From Hirudo medicinalis (lineage: Eukaryota; Annelida; Clitellata; Hirudinida; Hirudinidae), in contig MPNW01000097.1 of assembly GCA_011800805.1 (NCBI GenBank), positions 17,501 through 81,500 on the forward strand: 64,000 nt of DNA, in the 5' to 3' direction. Every line of letters starts with the position of its first letter. The first letter of the stretch is position 1. This document shows, piece by piece, positions 32,648 through 47,600 of the stretch. The position numbers and the translations under genes were made by a program. The notes under the pieces are model-generated. The model worked only from the letters and a program-made list of their open reading frames with translations. It was not told the origin of the DNA and did no database searches.

Positions 32648-35600
32648 TCAGATCTTAATTGGCTCTTAAATTTTAATGTCATAAAGTCTCGTAATTTATT
32701 CACACTTAAACACGCTTAGTTGCGAATTATTCGTTGTGCTGGTTGCTAATTAGCATACAATTTGCATATTCAAATTAACACCAGCACATCTCACGAGGTT
32801 CTTCTAAAAATAGCCAACAATTACCTACTCCAATGAATGTTTCATGTTTCAGGAACAAAATCCATTCTTCGTTAAAATGAATATTTTATTTCATTTTACA
32901 GATTTAATAGATTTAATGGATTTAATAGATTTAATAAAATTAACAGATTTATTAGATTTAATATATTTAATCGATTTAACAAATTTAACAGATTTAATAG
33001 ATTTAATTGATTTAACAGATTTAACAGATTTATTAGATTTAATAGGCTTATTGCGATTTTGAGAATTATTAAGGTCAACAAAATGTTTTCAGGCTGAAAT
33101 AATCTTGTAATTCAATTTAAAATTCAATAATGCACTTTAACATACATATTGTTATTAATTTCGAATCAATTCAGAAAGGTTTTGTGTTAAATATTTGGAA
33201 CACTGAAAATTCAAGCACTTTTTGTTTTTCTTGAATTGCAACAAAATGTTTACCTCCTGGTGCTTCGTTTTGATGAGCCACTATAAATATAAATTTTTAT
33301 TTATTTATTTATTTATTTATTTATGATTTTACAAACATTAAAAATAAATCAATTTATTACTGCTTTGGAAGATTTTTTAAGATTTATTAAGTAAAACTTT
33401 TCGATGTTAAATAAAAATACATAACAAAAAATTACAGAAAAATATTGGTAATGTCCAACCACATCACTTACCTGGATTCATAAACAGGTAAAAATATTGA
33501 CATTTGTCATCTGAGAAGGATCCCATAAAAATCTTAAACAACAACAATAAATTGAAAGATAATTTGTTTAAATCTGACGTGCATCTTTTCAATGCGAAAT
33601 GATTGATTCCTGGTCAGAATGATCAAATGAAGTCTCTTGATGATTTAGTCTTTCATTGAATTTATAGAAGATATTTGCAGAATTATAATAATATATATAA
33701 TAACAAAATTATAATAATCGTTCACAATGCTTTTGTTTATGATGATATATTTTCTTGAAGCAATGTTTTGCCTCTCAAAAAGCCATCCACAAGCATCGTA
33801 ATTAAAAGAAATGTTTTATTACACAACAAGTAATAACAACAATAACAACAATAACAACAAAACTTCATGCAACAATACCTGTGAAATCAAAACTTCTCTG
33901 TTCCTTTTGGTCTTTTCTCAACGCAATTTAAAATTTGTGTTCACCCTTACTTCGTACGACTTAATATGTCCTGTTATTACAAATAAAATAATAATAATAA
34001 ACAAAATTGAAATAAATACCATTGATTTTAATAAGTTTCAACGAATTGAATAATTTAATTGACATCGATAAAGTACAACACGCGGAACATCTTTTTATTA
34101 AAGTCAGTAATAAATACCTGTAAATCAATAAATACCTGATCGTAATTGAGCTTACGTACAATTAATCACCAGGGATCGGCTTTGTACTCCTTCAACAACG
34201 GAGTATTCGGCGAGGAAGACTGGAAGGGACTGAGGATGATGTGTGAAAGTGTCAAACACGGAGACCCTTTCAAAGTTGGATACTTCGGCATGGGATTCAA
34301 GTCCGTTTTCCACTTTACAGGTTCTTGTTTCGCCAGTTGATTACGTTGTTGTTGTTGTTGTTGTTGTTAAATTTATTTTAAATTAACAAATGGGAATTTC
34401 CAGACCTACCAAGCGTCATAAGTGGCGACAAGCTGGCTTACATAGATCCGCAGAAACAGTTTTTCAATGCCTCCAGTCGTGCCTGGAACTTATCCAACCA
34501 CCCCGAACTCCTAGGTGAGTTCAGACACCAGGTTGACCCTTACTTGGGGATCTTTGGTTGCAACGAAGAAACCTTCACGACAGGTGAATACCGAGGCACA
34601 CTGTTTCGCTTCCCTCTCAGACTCGTGAGTAGTAATTTCTTAGCTAATCAATCAATTTATTGAGAAAATTAGATTGAATTAAATTATAATGTCGTCATAG
34701 AAACCGTCTCAACTCTCCTCTCAACCGTACAGTCACGACAAGGTGGTTGCCCTGATCGAAAGTTTCAGATCAGAAGCTCATCTTTTGCCTTTGTTTTTGC
34801 GCCACATTGAATCCATAGAAATCTACCAAAGAGATTCTATCGCCTCAGAACCTCGCCTCTTATTTTCCGTGAGAATTTCTCCTGAGTGCCTTAAAGAAGT
34901 TCGTGAAAGCAGAAAAGACTTCATGATGAAGACCCAAAAGAGTCTGGATTTCCTCAACAAGCCAATCATATCGACTCACAAACTTGTCATCGAAACACAC
35001 AGCTCCGCGTCACCTTCGGTCCAACACAAGTTTCTGATTTGTAATTACTTCTGTGGCAATCAGCTTTCAGCTTCCTTCATAAATCTTCTGAAGGACAGCG
35101 ACTTGAACTACCTACTGGGTAGGTGCAGCGATGCCTCTGATGGATACTGAATTGGATGGAGAGGCTGATGAGGGACGTTTCTTCTGCTTTCTGCCCCTGA
35201 ACCTCGAAGAAGGTTATTCGTCAGGTCTAACGGTCCATCTGAATGGATTTTTTGCTTTGGAACAAAACAGGAAACACCTGAAATGGCCAGGTGCCTATGC
35301 GAACCGATCGAGAGACGACTTGATGGATAAGAGGGTTCGCTGGAACGTCTGTCTGATGAAGGAAGCTCTTCCCAAGTGTTATTTCCATCTTATAAGAGAA
35401 GCCATCCGCCTGAACAGCCTCAGAGCTGATCTCCAACAAGTCAATGGGAACGATCACACAATCATCATAACAGAGCAGATGATTTACAAGGCTTTTCCAA
35501 ACTTCGAGACGATTGACCGACGATGGGAAAGCCTCCTTGTTCCTCTGTATTCGGAACTTTTGAGGCAACCTTGCATCAGGACGGCAGGTCAGTGGGTCGA

Positions 35601-38600
35601 GCCTCAAAATGCTGTTTTCCATACCCTCGATCCTGAAAGCGATCTGTCGAAAATCATTCTGGATATATTGTCAGAAAATTCCGTGAGGATCGCCTGTGTC
35701 CCGCCGCACGTCTTTCGCGCCATAAAGAAGTGTTGTCGCATCAATATGTCCGAGGTGTCTCCTTCTTTGGTGGCAAATTCTTGTCGTTCGTTGCAGCGAT
35801 CAACGAGGAGGTCGGTGTTTGACAAACTCAACACAAACCAGAAACTCGAGTTGCTGCATTACTTCGTAACCCACAACAAGTTCGATGCTTTGGACGGCCT
35901 GGATTTGCTACCTTTGCAGGACGGTTCATTCCAAACTTTCCACTACAATCCGAAGAAGGCAGATCGAACCATTTACATCGCTACCGATCAACGACTCATG
36001 AAACTACTTCCAGGAGCTGAAAAGGACCTCCTCTTTGTGGGATTGAACGAAGAAATAACCAAGCTTCTCTTAAAAGCCTCATCAAAGGGTATTTGTGCAT
36101 TTATAAAATGTGTACTAAGGAAATGTGTATAAAGCTAACATTTTGTTTAAGCAATATTTATTTATATTTAAATATATTTATAATTGGAAAATGTTTTTCT
36201 AAACGAATGATTATTTTAGGAATGACTCAACTGAAGCCATTGGATCCTGAAGCAATTGCTGATTTAATTCCAAAATGTTTTCCTGTTAAACTACGAAACA
36301 AGATTGGAAAATCATCCGAGTCCATAGAATGGATACCAGGTTCGACTGGACATCCAGCTGAGGGGTGGCTGGAGTCGGTATGGAACTTCCTAATCAACCA
36401 CTCCCCTCGAGATCTTTCGAAGGTGGAGAAGCTTCCACTTTTGCCAGTGAAGACGTATTTTAATAAATCCGGAGAAAAGGTGGTCGAGTTGTTTCCATTG
36501 CTCGACTACCAGAACGTTCGCATTTTGAGATCCAACGAGGAAATGCAACTTGGAAAAGAAACCGAGGACATCCTCGTGAAATTAGGAATTTCAGTTTTAG
36601 ACGAAATACCGGAATACATCCGACTGCATCCCCTGGCAGTGAGAAATTTCGTGTTTCTTCCGAATTATTTAGGCATTTTGAAAGCTTTGGACAAGTTGTG
36701 CAGAATTCAGGACTTGAGAAAAGTTCTGGAAGCAATGAGATTCAACACGTCGGACGAGGATAAAAGAAAACTGAGAGAACTTTTCTCCAAAATGTCTCCA
36801 TATGAAGTCCATGATGATTTCAGACTCTTGTTAGAACATCTTCCTCTTTTTGAAGCCGTCACAACCTCCGCCAAAAGCCAGTCATCTGAGCCCAAATTTG
36901 TTTCGTTCCGAGACTGCCGTGTTGCCGCTCCTTTTGAGAGAATTGACTTTCCATTGAGCAGTCTTTTGCTCGACATTTCTGACATCAGCTCACAATCTTT
37001 AGGAAAATTGTTAGGAGTTAAACAGCTAAACCTTGTAGAATTGTTGATAAAAGTTGTTTTTAGAGACATAGAAGAAGCTTACTATGACCGTGAACAGATT
37101 AAGGAAGTAATGCTTCACGTTCTCAAATTGTACCACAGGTAAATATTGCTAATTCCACAAATAATTCAGCCGATCAATAATTAATTGCGGCAATAATTGT
37201 TTGCAGGTTTAATGGGCCGGATGCAAGTGCTTTGAAGAATTCATTGCAATCGCTGCCATTCATCGAAAGAAACGATCTCTTCGTGAGAGTTTCTCACTTC
37301 TTCTGCCCGGAAAATGAATTGATGAAAAAATTATTCGCCCACGAAAAACGATTTCCTGATAAAGATTACTTGGACCCGCTGGTACTTCCAGTACTGAAAG
37401 AAATTGGCCTCCGGAATCTGGAAAGCATCGACGCAGAAGACATCCGAGAGGCGGCGGAAAGTGTGGAATTTTTTTCCAACGCCCTGGAGAATGAAGACGG
37501 CAAGTTTAGAGAGGTTACGATCAATTCACTGGAAGAAAAGTCAGCTGCAATAGTGGAAATATTTCAAAGATTTCCAGAAAAACTGTCTGAAGAATGCAGC
37601 AGTGGGGCATCGTTGGGAGTAGCGTTGAGATCGATCAAATGGACAGTCTGCGAACAACATCGACCTCCTTTGTATCCAAAAACTTTGCTTTGGTATGGTA
37701 ATGAGAAGAATTCTAAAACGAATGGCAGATTGATGATGCCTTTAAACATGACGTCCCTCAAATACGCTTCCTTGGCCGGTTCCGTTTTACCAATATCAAC
37801 ATCAAATATTTCCTTCGAACTGGAACAAGCTCTGGGTTGGGGAGATCCACCTGGTATTGATGTTGTCGTCCAACATTTAAAAAATATCATCACGTCGTAT
37901 TCAAATCAGGAGAAAATGGCTTACTCGGAAATGGTGAGATGCATTTATTCAGAACTGTCAAATCATCCTGTCGACGACGTCAAACGAGCACTAGAAATTC
38001 ACGAGGTTCCCAAGGAGTGGATCTGGACAGGAGAGGTAAATTATCATTTATTGAAACGACTTCTTTAAATTATAAGTGGAATATTATTTTTCGATGAAAG
38101 GGATTCGTTTCCGAAAACAGAGTGGTCATCAACCAGCCTTTCATGGACTTGAGACCTTTCATATTCAACATTCCTCTTGAAATCAACTCGGTCGCTGAGT
38201 TTTTAGAAAAAACTGGCAACTTAAAAAAGTCATGTTGTCTCACAGAGGTTCTGAAACTCATTCGAGAAAAACATGAAAACTTGAACGGCAACAAAGGAGG
38301 TTTGAAAAATGGATTCTCGCTTGCTGACATCAGAAAAGATCTTCACTTGTGCGTCTGCATTCTCAACGAACTGAAGTCACTCGTGCAAAGCTGTGAAAGC
38401 GACGAGAAAAAGTCGAATTTATTGGAAGACTTCAAGCAAAATTTATGTCTGCCTGTTCTTATCGAGCACTCCAATTCACTGAAACTGGCACCTCTTAGCG
38501 ACTGCACATTTTGTGACGAGGAATGGCTACGTCAAGGTGGTAACTTAATGGAAGGTTCTTACCAATATTTGTCCACTAAATTCATCTTCACTTTATAGGG

Positions 38601-41600
38601 TACAACATTTCCGAATTTGGAATCAATGACGAAGATTCTGCCTCCATTTCTCTCGTCCACCCCAACGTTCCAGCCAGCACCTCGGAAGTTCTGGGAGTTC
38701 CGACGTTGATGTCGAGGATGTTGGACGCCGAGGAATTGGACATCAGTTTCGGACAATCGGACTCTCTAACTCACCGGTTGAACACCTTAATTTTGGAATA
38801 TGCTGACGGATTTGCTATACCGAAGGAGTTGGTTCAAAATGCTGACGACGCCGGTGCAACAGAGGTGAGTATTTTAATTTATTTTATTTTATTTAATATT
38901 TGTATTTTAATTTGCCATTTATTTGTTTCATTTCATGACTTTGATGATAATAATGCAGATACTTCTACGAATGTAAATAACAAACATTTATGACTTCAGG
39001 TCTGCTTTCTCTACGATGAACGTGAGAATGAAGATGCAAAAACTTGCCTCCTGGATGAGGGAATGAAAGAATGTCAGGGACCGGCTTTGTGGGTTTACAA
39101 CAATGCCGTCTTCGAAGATTCAGACTTTGAGAACATAACGAAACTCAATGGTGCCACGAAGCTCAGACAGCCAGATAAGATTGGCAAGTTTGGACTCGGT
39201 TTTAACGCCGTCTACAACTTGACCGATATTCCAAGCTTCGTGAGTAGACACAACATCGTCATCTTTGACCCTCACACGTACCACTTGGGAAAGAGCATTA
39301 AAGACAAGCGCAAGCCAGGTATTAGAATAGATTTACGGAGGCATAAAAGAAATCTGAAAAGATTTGGAAACCAATTCAAACCTTACAACAACATCTTTGG
39401 ATGCAACCTCATGTCGGAAAACCAAATGGATTCGTATCAGGGAACTTTGTTCAGGCTGCCGTTAAGAACTCGTGTCCAAGCCTCTAGGAGTGAAATCTCG
39501 TCAAAGCATTACGACGATAGAGAAATGAAAGAATTACTGAGAATGATTATTTCCTCATGCGAGAATCTCTTGTTATTTTCTCAGAACGTTGTCAAAGTAA
39601 GCATCTATCATCTGCCAAAAAAAGGGAATCCTTTGACGCATACTGTTGAACTCTTTTCTATGGAAAAACAACTGATGAAAGTGTTGAGGGGTATGCCAAC
39701 ATGTTCCACTCCAGAGGAAAATTATCGCTCACTCAGAGCGGCATCGACTGTCCTGAGAAAGATCAGGAGAGATTCAAACCTCGAAGTCGAAAATCCAATC
39801 GATTCTTCCATAATAATTCGTCTTAACAGCAAATGTCACGATTTAGCAAAACAGGATAAATTAGCAGATGCCAAGCTTTACAAGGACCAAAATGTTTCCA
39901 GCTCTTGGCTGCTTTCCACATGCATGGGGACTGCCGAGTCCCTGAAAATGGCCATTCAAGACGATTCTCTGGTTCCTTGCGTCACGGTCGCTGCTCGAAT
40001 CCAATGTCTCGAAGATGAAGTCTTGGTTCCGCTTCAATTAACTTCAGGAGCAATTTTTTCTTTCATGCCTCTTCCCATAAGATCTGGCCTTCCAATTCAC
40101 ATAAATGGATCATTTGCCGTCACCTCCAACAGGAAGTTTCTCTGCTCAAAAAGTGAGGATGACAAGTTTGATCTGAGACCAGTTTGGAATGAATTTTTGC
40201 TCAAAGATGCCGCTTGCACGGCCTACATAAAAACTTTGGAATATCTTGCGAGTATTTGCCAAACCAATGAAACAACTGAATTCTTTTTGTTGTGGCCAAA
40301 TCCGTCCCACGTAGACCCTTGCTGCGGCGCGCTTTTGACGGCCTTTTATGAACGTTTAACTTCTCAGGACAGTAAAGATTCTCTCTTCTCAGATGGTAAC
40401 AGTTGGGCTCCATTTTCAAGAACCATGTACTTGGAATTCGGTTTCTCAAACTCGGTGATTGGAAGAACAGCTTATGAGGTGTTTAATGACCTCAGTTCAG
40501 ACCTGTTGAACAACAACTCCATCGTAGCTTTCCTGCCATGTTGGTTGGAGGATATCTTCGTCACTTTATCCAACCGAAGTCACTTGTACTTGAACAGCTT
40601 CGACATGGTTCGATTCTTTATCGAAGTTTTCATTCCAAATGTAAATACAATCTCAGCAACCAAAAGGGACAAACTTCTTCTTCATGCCCTGTCTCTGGAG
40701 AATGAGCATCTCAATGATCTGATCGCAAATCATGCTTGCATACCCGTCACTCCTGACGGTTCGACAATGAGATCCACCAAAGAATTGGTCGATCCAACGT
40801 CTCCTCTGGCTAAAATGTTTGTCGATCAGGATGGACGATTTCCACTTGCAGGAAGTTCGTACGTGGATTCTAACAATCTTCGCTTGTTGAGGTCGATTGG
40901 AATGAAGCACGAGGTCACCCACTTTTCCTTGGATGATTTGGTCGAGAGAGCAATCGTCATTTCCAATTTACAAAGCGATGAAGTCGTTCTAAGATCTATG
41001 GTAACTGCTGTTCTTGATGCCATCGCTGCGTTAATCGAATTTGGAAATGGGCTTAAGAAGACTTCTTTCCAAGATGAATTTCGCAGAACTCCGTTTTTGC
41101 CCGTCATGAAAAGACCGCAATCTTTTCCGTTGCCTTGGAAGGAGAATTACAATGGAGTTCTTTTGAAACCGTGCGAGATTTACGCTCCAGAATCATTTGA
41201 TCTCGTCTGTTGCGTTAGACCAGTTGTCGATGTCAGCGTATTTCCAGCAACTCCTCGCCTGGAAATTGTCAAAAACTATTTACTTCTGAATTCTTCTGAT
41301 CAGGAGCCTACTATTGAAGCCGTTTTAGGGCAACTCGATGTCATTACTACAAATTTTCTTCCATCAGAAGGCATCAAAGCAAAATCTTTTGACACTGTCC
41401 AGGCTATGTGCTTCAAAATTTACGATTTTTTCCAGCAAAACGTTGGAAGGATGGGACACTTAAATAAGCAAAGTCTCATCGATGCCCTGAAGGAAAAATC
41501 TTTTATCATTACCACAGAATCCTTCCTTTCTCCGGAAAATATTGCATTCAATTTCCACCATTCTCTTTGTTCGCCCTATTTGTTCAGCGTGCCAGACAAC

Positions 41601-44600
41601 CTCAAACGTAACTTTTATGATCTCCTAAAGTCGGTTGGAGTCCGTGATCAATTCGACGTCTCAGATTACATGAAAGCCCTGCAGACGATGAGGCTGAACT
41701 TTGGTGATTCTTCTTTGGACAAAGCGACCCTCAGAAAGGCTATTCATTTGGTCAGCTCTCTGGGCGAATGCATGAGTGAGCATCACTTGAAACTGGAAGA
41801 CGTCAACAAATCGTTTGGAATAATTTTCATGCCCGATTCTCAAGGTTTCATGAAACCAGCCCATGAACTCTGCTACAACGAACCAGATTGCAAATGGCTT
41901 CCATCAAACGATTCCTCATCGTTTTCCCATCCTCTCATCCCCTTCACTATCTCTAAACAATTGGGTGTCAACACGAACCGTCTAGAAGTTTTGAAGAAAC
42001 ACTCCAGAGGAATTGGATTTGGTCAGAGAGAGAAACTGACGAACAGAATTAGGAGAATTTTGGATGGATATCCCTGCGATAAGGAGATTCTGAAGGAACT
42101 TTTACAAAACGCCGACGATGCTGGTGCTAATGAAATCTCGTTCATCAAAGATTCGAGAGAACATGACGCGAACAAAATCTTCGATAAGTCGTGGAAACCA
42201 CTTCAAGGACCCGCCCTGTGCGTCTACAACAACGTGGCTTTCAACGAGGAAGACTTGGATGCCATTCAGAAATTGGGAGAAGGAAGCAAGAGAAATGACC
42301 CCAATAAAACCGGTCAATATGGTGTTGGATTCAACTGCGTTTACCACTTAACAGATGCACCTTCGTTCTTGACCTGCGGTCCAAAAACTCCCGAAACACT
42401 CTGCGTTTTCGATCCTCATGCAAAGTTTGTTCCTGAATCCACAGTTCAGGAGCCTGGGAGACGTTTCCAAAACGTGGATCAACTCAAGACCATCTTCACA
42501 GATGTGTTCAAATGCTATCTGGAAGACAAGTTTGATCTTAAAAACGGTACCATGTTTCGCTTGCCTTTGAGAAATCCAGAAATGGCAAAATCCTCCGAAA
42601 TTTCCGAGAGAGTAATATCTCCTGATGACATCTGTGAACTTTTCCAAAAATTTGCTTCCGAATTAAGCGAATGCATGCTCTTTATGAACAATATCAGACA
42701 AGTTACGTTATACGAAATTGATAAACACACCGGCAAAATGGTCGTTTTATACAAAGTGATGTCGACAATTAACGAGGCCGATTCGGAGAACCTGAAACAA
42801 TTTACAGGAAAAATTTCTAACAAATTATCTTTCATCAAATCTGGACAACTGAAAGGTTTAGCCCAGTTTGATACCTCGTACCAACTTATCATTTCAAACG
42901 ACAAAGGCCTTTCACAAAAGTGGCTCGTTTCCAAATCGTTTGGATTTGACAAAAACGTTGAGGTTTGTCATAAAGTGGTCGAAGCATTTCAGAATAAAGA
43001 ACTCATGTTGATGCCGCTGGGAGGAGTGGCAGCTCTCCTGGAAAACACTGGAAAGAATGGAAAGAAGCGAACCAATAGACTGTTTTGCTTGCTGCCTCTG
43101 GCAATCAAGTCCGAATTTCCAGTCCATATAAACGGCCATTTTGCCATCGACTATGAAGCACGTCGAAATTTGTGGTATGATGAGAGTGAAAGCGACCCTA
43201 AAACTGAGTGGAACAAACTTCTTTTCCAGAATGTTGTCTCGAGAGCTTATGTGGCACTCCTGCAAGTGGTGACTTCATTTATTCCTCAAATCGAAGAACA
43301 ACAGGCACAGAATAAAAACAGTAATCAACTCAACCTAACCTTTTACAACGAACTACTCCCAATTTTGAAGGACGATGCCACGTTGTATTGGAAGCTCTGC
43401 GGCACGAGCATCTACCAGATGATCGTTCGAGACAAAGTGAAAATCTTGCCCATGTTCACGATTCAAACTGATGGCAAACCCAAGGGTCTCCCTCAACTGA
43501 AGTGGGTGACTCTGGGCTCCTCTGACAACTTGAGGCCAAAGTTCGACAACTTGGATTCTATCGCATTTAAAGGAAATGACTCCACAAATAAGAATTCTAT
43601 CAATGTTTTCTTCCAGGAAGGAAAAGTGCAAGTCCTGCGAGAGATTCTCACTAGTTTAAGATATCCTCTCCTTGCTCTGCCCTTGAAGTTGTTAGAATGT
43701 TTTAAGATGTCACAGGTGGACGTCGAGTGTGTCACACCAGCTTCCGTCATCAATTACTTGCACCTTTGTTCTCCCTCCTTCTCAAAATGCAGCCTGGATA
43801 AACTTCCGAGACCTATTGCCGATACCTCAATCAAATCAATGGAAAGGTTGAAGATTCTTCTCTACTACTTCTCCATGGACGAACCACATTTCTTTGCTCG
43901 CCTCGAGGGACTACCACTTCTCTTGACAGCTGATGGATGCCTTCGAGTTTTTTCCTCAAAATCTCCAATTTATTGTTCCGAGTTTTCCGACATTTTCTCG
44001 AGTCAAGGACAAAGGTTCGTCCATCCTTCATTAAACCTGGAGATCTCAAAATTACAGGCAGAGACATCTACTGACATATTTGCTGAGTTTAACATGGGTG
44101 CTTTCTCCGGATTGTTGCCTTTGATCTGCTCGGAAAAGATGTATTTCAACCGCAGCGTCTTGTCTGAAAAGATGTTAGAAACGGGTCCATTCTCTGCCGA
44201 GTTACTGAGTCGAGTGTGGTCCTACATCAGACAGGCGTGTGAAAATGTCGACAGGAAAGACATCGAAACTTTCCTCAAACCAGTCGAGGATTGGTGCTTG
44301 TTGCCCATAAAATTCAGGTGGCCTTCTGTAAGAGACGGTTTCAAGCAGTCTATCAGAGGGTTACTTTCTGTCAAACATTTGAAAGTCGTCATTGACTACT
44401 CTAGAAACAGTTTGGTCAGTCCTGCATTTAAAGCATGTCTGAGTAAGATTAACGTCCCAGATCTAGATTACGATGCTCTTCGCGTCAGAAGTGACAGGGG
44501 ACTGGAAAAAAATGATCCAAACTTTGCTTTCGTTCGTCAAATGATTTCCAGTATCGATGATCCTCCATCCCTTCTCGTTGCCATGTCATACGCCATGGAA

Positions 44601-47600
44601 AACAACCGTGCGCAACTGAATTTGAGTGACAGTTCCACTATGCTGAAGTACTTTGCTTCTTCTCTTGAGTCGTGGAAAAATGATTCTGATTCGATAAATC
44701 TCTTGCGAAATCTTTGTCTGCACGTGACCACCGATGAGATCTTGACCTCCCTCAAGGACTTTGAGGCCATCTTTCTGAATGAAGAAATTCCGAAATTGAA
44801 TCTGCAAGTTTGGAAGCTCAACAGTGGCGTATTGTTTCTTAAGTTTAATCCTCTGTTCACAGATATGTACCTGGCCTTGAACTGTAGAGTCGTCTCTCCT
44901 TCGCAGATGTACCTCGATTTCATCTTATCCAACATGAGATTCATAGAGCAGAATGAATGGATTCAACATGTACAATATCTCAAAGATAAGATTCTGAACG
45001 ACGAAAAGAATGCTAGCAACAAGTCATTCATCTTAGAAAATCTCAGATCTCTGGAATTCATAAACAGAGGTGGTATGAATAGGAAGTTCGCCAAAGCAAG
45101 TGACTATTTTGATCCTCGTAATGCAACTTTTAAAACTCTCTTTTCGGGACATCCTGAAATGTTTCCACCAGCTCCGTTCAACGATTATAAATGGCTCGAT
45201 TTCCTCAAACAGATCGGTCTTCAATTTTGCACAACGAAAGAACTCTGCCTAAGATTTGCAAAAGAAATCGAAAGTGAAGCCAGAAAAGGCTCAACAGAAT
45301 TGACTTACGAAAGGTCAAAGGTCCTCATGAATGACATTTTATCGCCTGCCAATTTGGCCGACGTGGAATTTCTTGAAAGTATTTCGACTGTCAAGTTCAT
45401 ACCTCAAGCCAAATTGAAGTCCATCCTCAAAAACGTTCACTTGAGCTTCGAAAAAACTCACAAATTCATATCATTCCAGGAAGGAATTCTTGAGCAATAC
45501 GATGTTTTAGTTTGGACAAGTTCATTCCTTATTCCCCAGTGGGCAGATCCCTTCAAGGCTTTGGCTTCGCATATCAACGTTCATCCCAACGTTGATCAAC
45601 AACCAAATTTAAAAAATAAAATTTCCCTTGCTTTGAAACTGAAAGATCAGCCACCCTTACAGTTGGTCATTACCCACTTGAAGAATCTGTGCTCGTGTGA
45701 TAAAAAATCTGCACCTTTAAAAGAAGATTCCGAATTCAACTGCTTTGTTCGCACCGACAGCCTGAAGAAAGTTTACCACCACTTGCAGACCAGACTTTTG
45801 AAACAGGATGAGGATGATTATGAAGATGTACTTCTCCAAATAGAACAACTTTCTGAGTTCCCTTGTGTCGTCACAAACATGGGAAAAAATTTCGTTTTTC
45901 CAAAAGAAGTTGTGATCGACCTCCGCGAAGAAGATCAAATTCTGCCTCATCTCTGGAAATTGCCAACAGAACTCGGGGAATTGGAGCAGCTCTTTCTGAA
46001 AATGGGCACGTCCAAGAAAGTGGCAGACATACATTACGCAAATGTACTGAACAGCTTACAAAAATCTGTCTCAAAGAAGAAGATGCACCCCAATGAACTG
46101 CGTGTGGCCTTCAAAGCAGTTGCTGGACTTTTCAACATCCTCCACCAAACAAAGATTCACTCAGAACTTCTCAATCAACTCGAACTTCTTTACCTTCCAA
46201 CATCCACCGGATATTTCGAAAAATCTTCTGATCTGATTTACAACGACGAACCGTCGTGGACTGAACGCATCAAGAAACTCAGCTGTCCATTCCTGGTCAA
46301 CTTATCGGAATGCGGACTCCAAACAAAACTTCACCTGGAAATGATCAAACTCCTTCCATCTCATTTGAGACCACAAATGCTTTCTTCAGTGGTTAGTGAA
46401 GTTTTGGAAAACTCCATTTGTTCTTCGCCAAACGTGCATACAGTTGCAGACAAATTAACATATCAATTGAGTTCCAGGGCTTTCGCGTTTGGTTTGGCTC
46501 GCCTTATAAAACACGAACACCGGAAATCCACTCACAAATTCTCAAACGAAGTCATCGAATCCATTCAACAGCAATTCGCTTCTCTCCAAGTTTCTGGCAT
46601 CGACAAAGTTCAAACTTTCCTCCAATGTTCGGGACAAAGAATTCCCGAGAGTGAAAACAACTCCTGCACTTTTGTCGAGAAGATGTCGGCAGTAGAGGAC
46701 GAAATATCGTGGAAGATATACATCGACAGGTACCTCAAATTAGATGATGAACTTCAAGTTTCAATCTCAGAAGTCGTGAACAAAATTACGGGAGGACTTT
46801 TAAAAAATTCCATTCATTACATTCAACCCATTCTCTCCTGTCCTCCTCATACCATTTCAAAAGTCCTCGACAGACTCAAAGTCAGACCTGATAGGCAGAA
46901 TAGCGATGACATCGTCACTTCCATCCTTCCAGTCGCTGGTTCTCTCATTCCAGTTGAAGATCATCATTTGTTGAAGGAAGACTTTGAAGAATTCGAAGCC
47001 GGTGAATACGTGGGATATGAGTTGGATGATGAGCTCAGTGGAGAAGCTACCATCATTTATGCCATCGTCGTTCAGAAGACCCACAATATGGGTGGAAATG
47101 TTACGCAAATAAATGGAATATCTGAGAAGATGAATTCTAAAGACGAAAGCGCTTGCATAAATCTCAAATATTTAATCAACGTTGGAGACGAACGTGAATT
47201 GGTTGAAGTCTTATCGGCCGATTTGTACAAATTTCAAAGAATCGATAAAATCTTCAAAAGCACAGATTCCTACGACTCCCCACGACCTTCCCCAGACCAG
47301 AGGAGCAATTCTCCATGCTTCCACTCCAACAAACCATCCCCTGAACCCCAGAGTCGATCTAGCCTTTCTCCTCGCGCCATGTACCCTACAAAACTTAAAC
47401 TGGAAAATGTCAGAAGAAATCTGTTTGGAACTTCCAATGGGGGACTTGAGGACGAGGCCAAAAAAGATAAGAATAGTTCAAGAAATCACGATAGATCGCC
47501 TTTTTCAGGATCTCCGATAAAATCTCCTAAAGACTCAGAAGACAACGTTTTCAAGATACCAATCATTAATGAGGAACTGGATGATGCAAAAGCTGAAGTT

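Noticed and set aside
35119..35128. A 10-nt GT...AG intron (GTAGGTGCAG) that would repair the sacsin frame
   Set aside because: Far below any workable spliceosomal intron size; a one-base insertion or error is a simpler account.
39063..39065. A separate gene starting at the ATG at 39063
   Set aside because: The preceding exon joins in phase at 39000 and completes the second sacsin repeat; this Met is internal.
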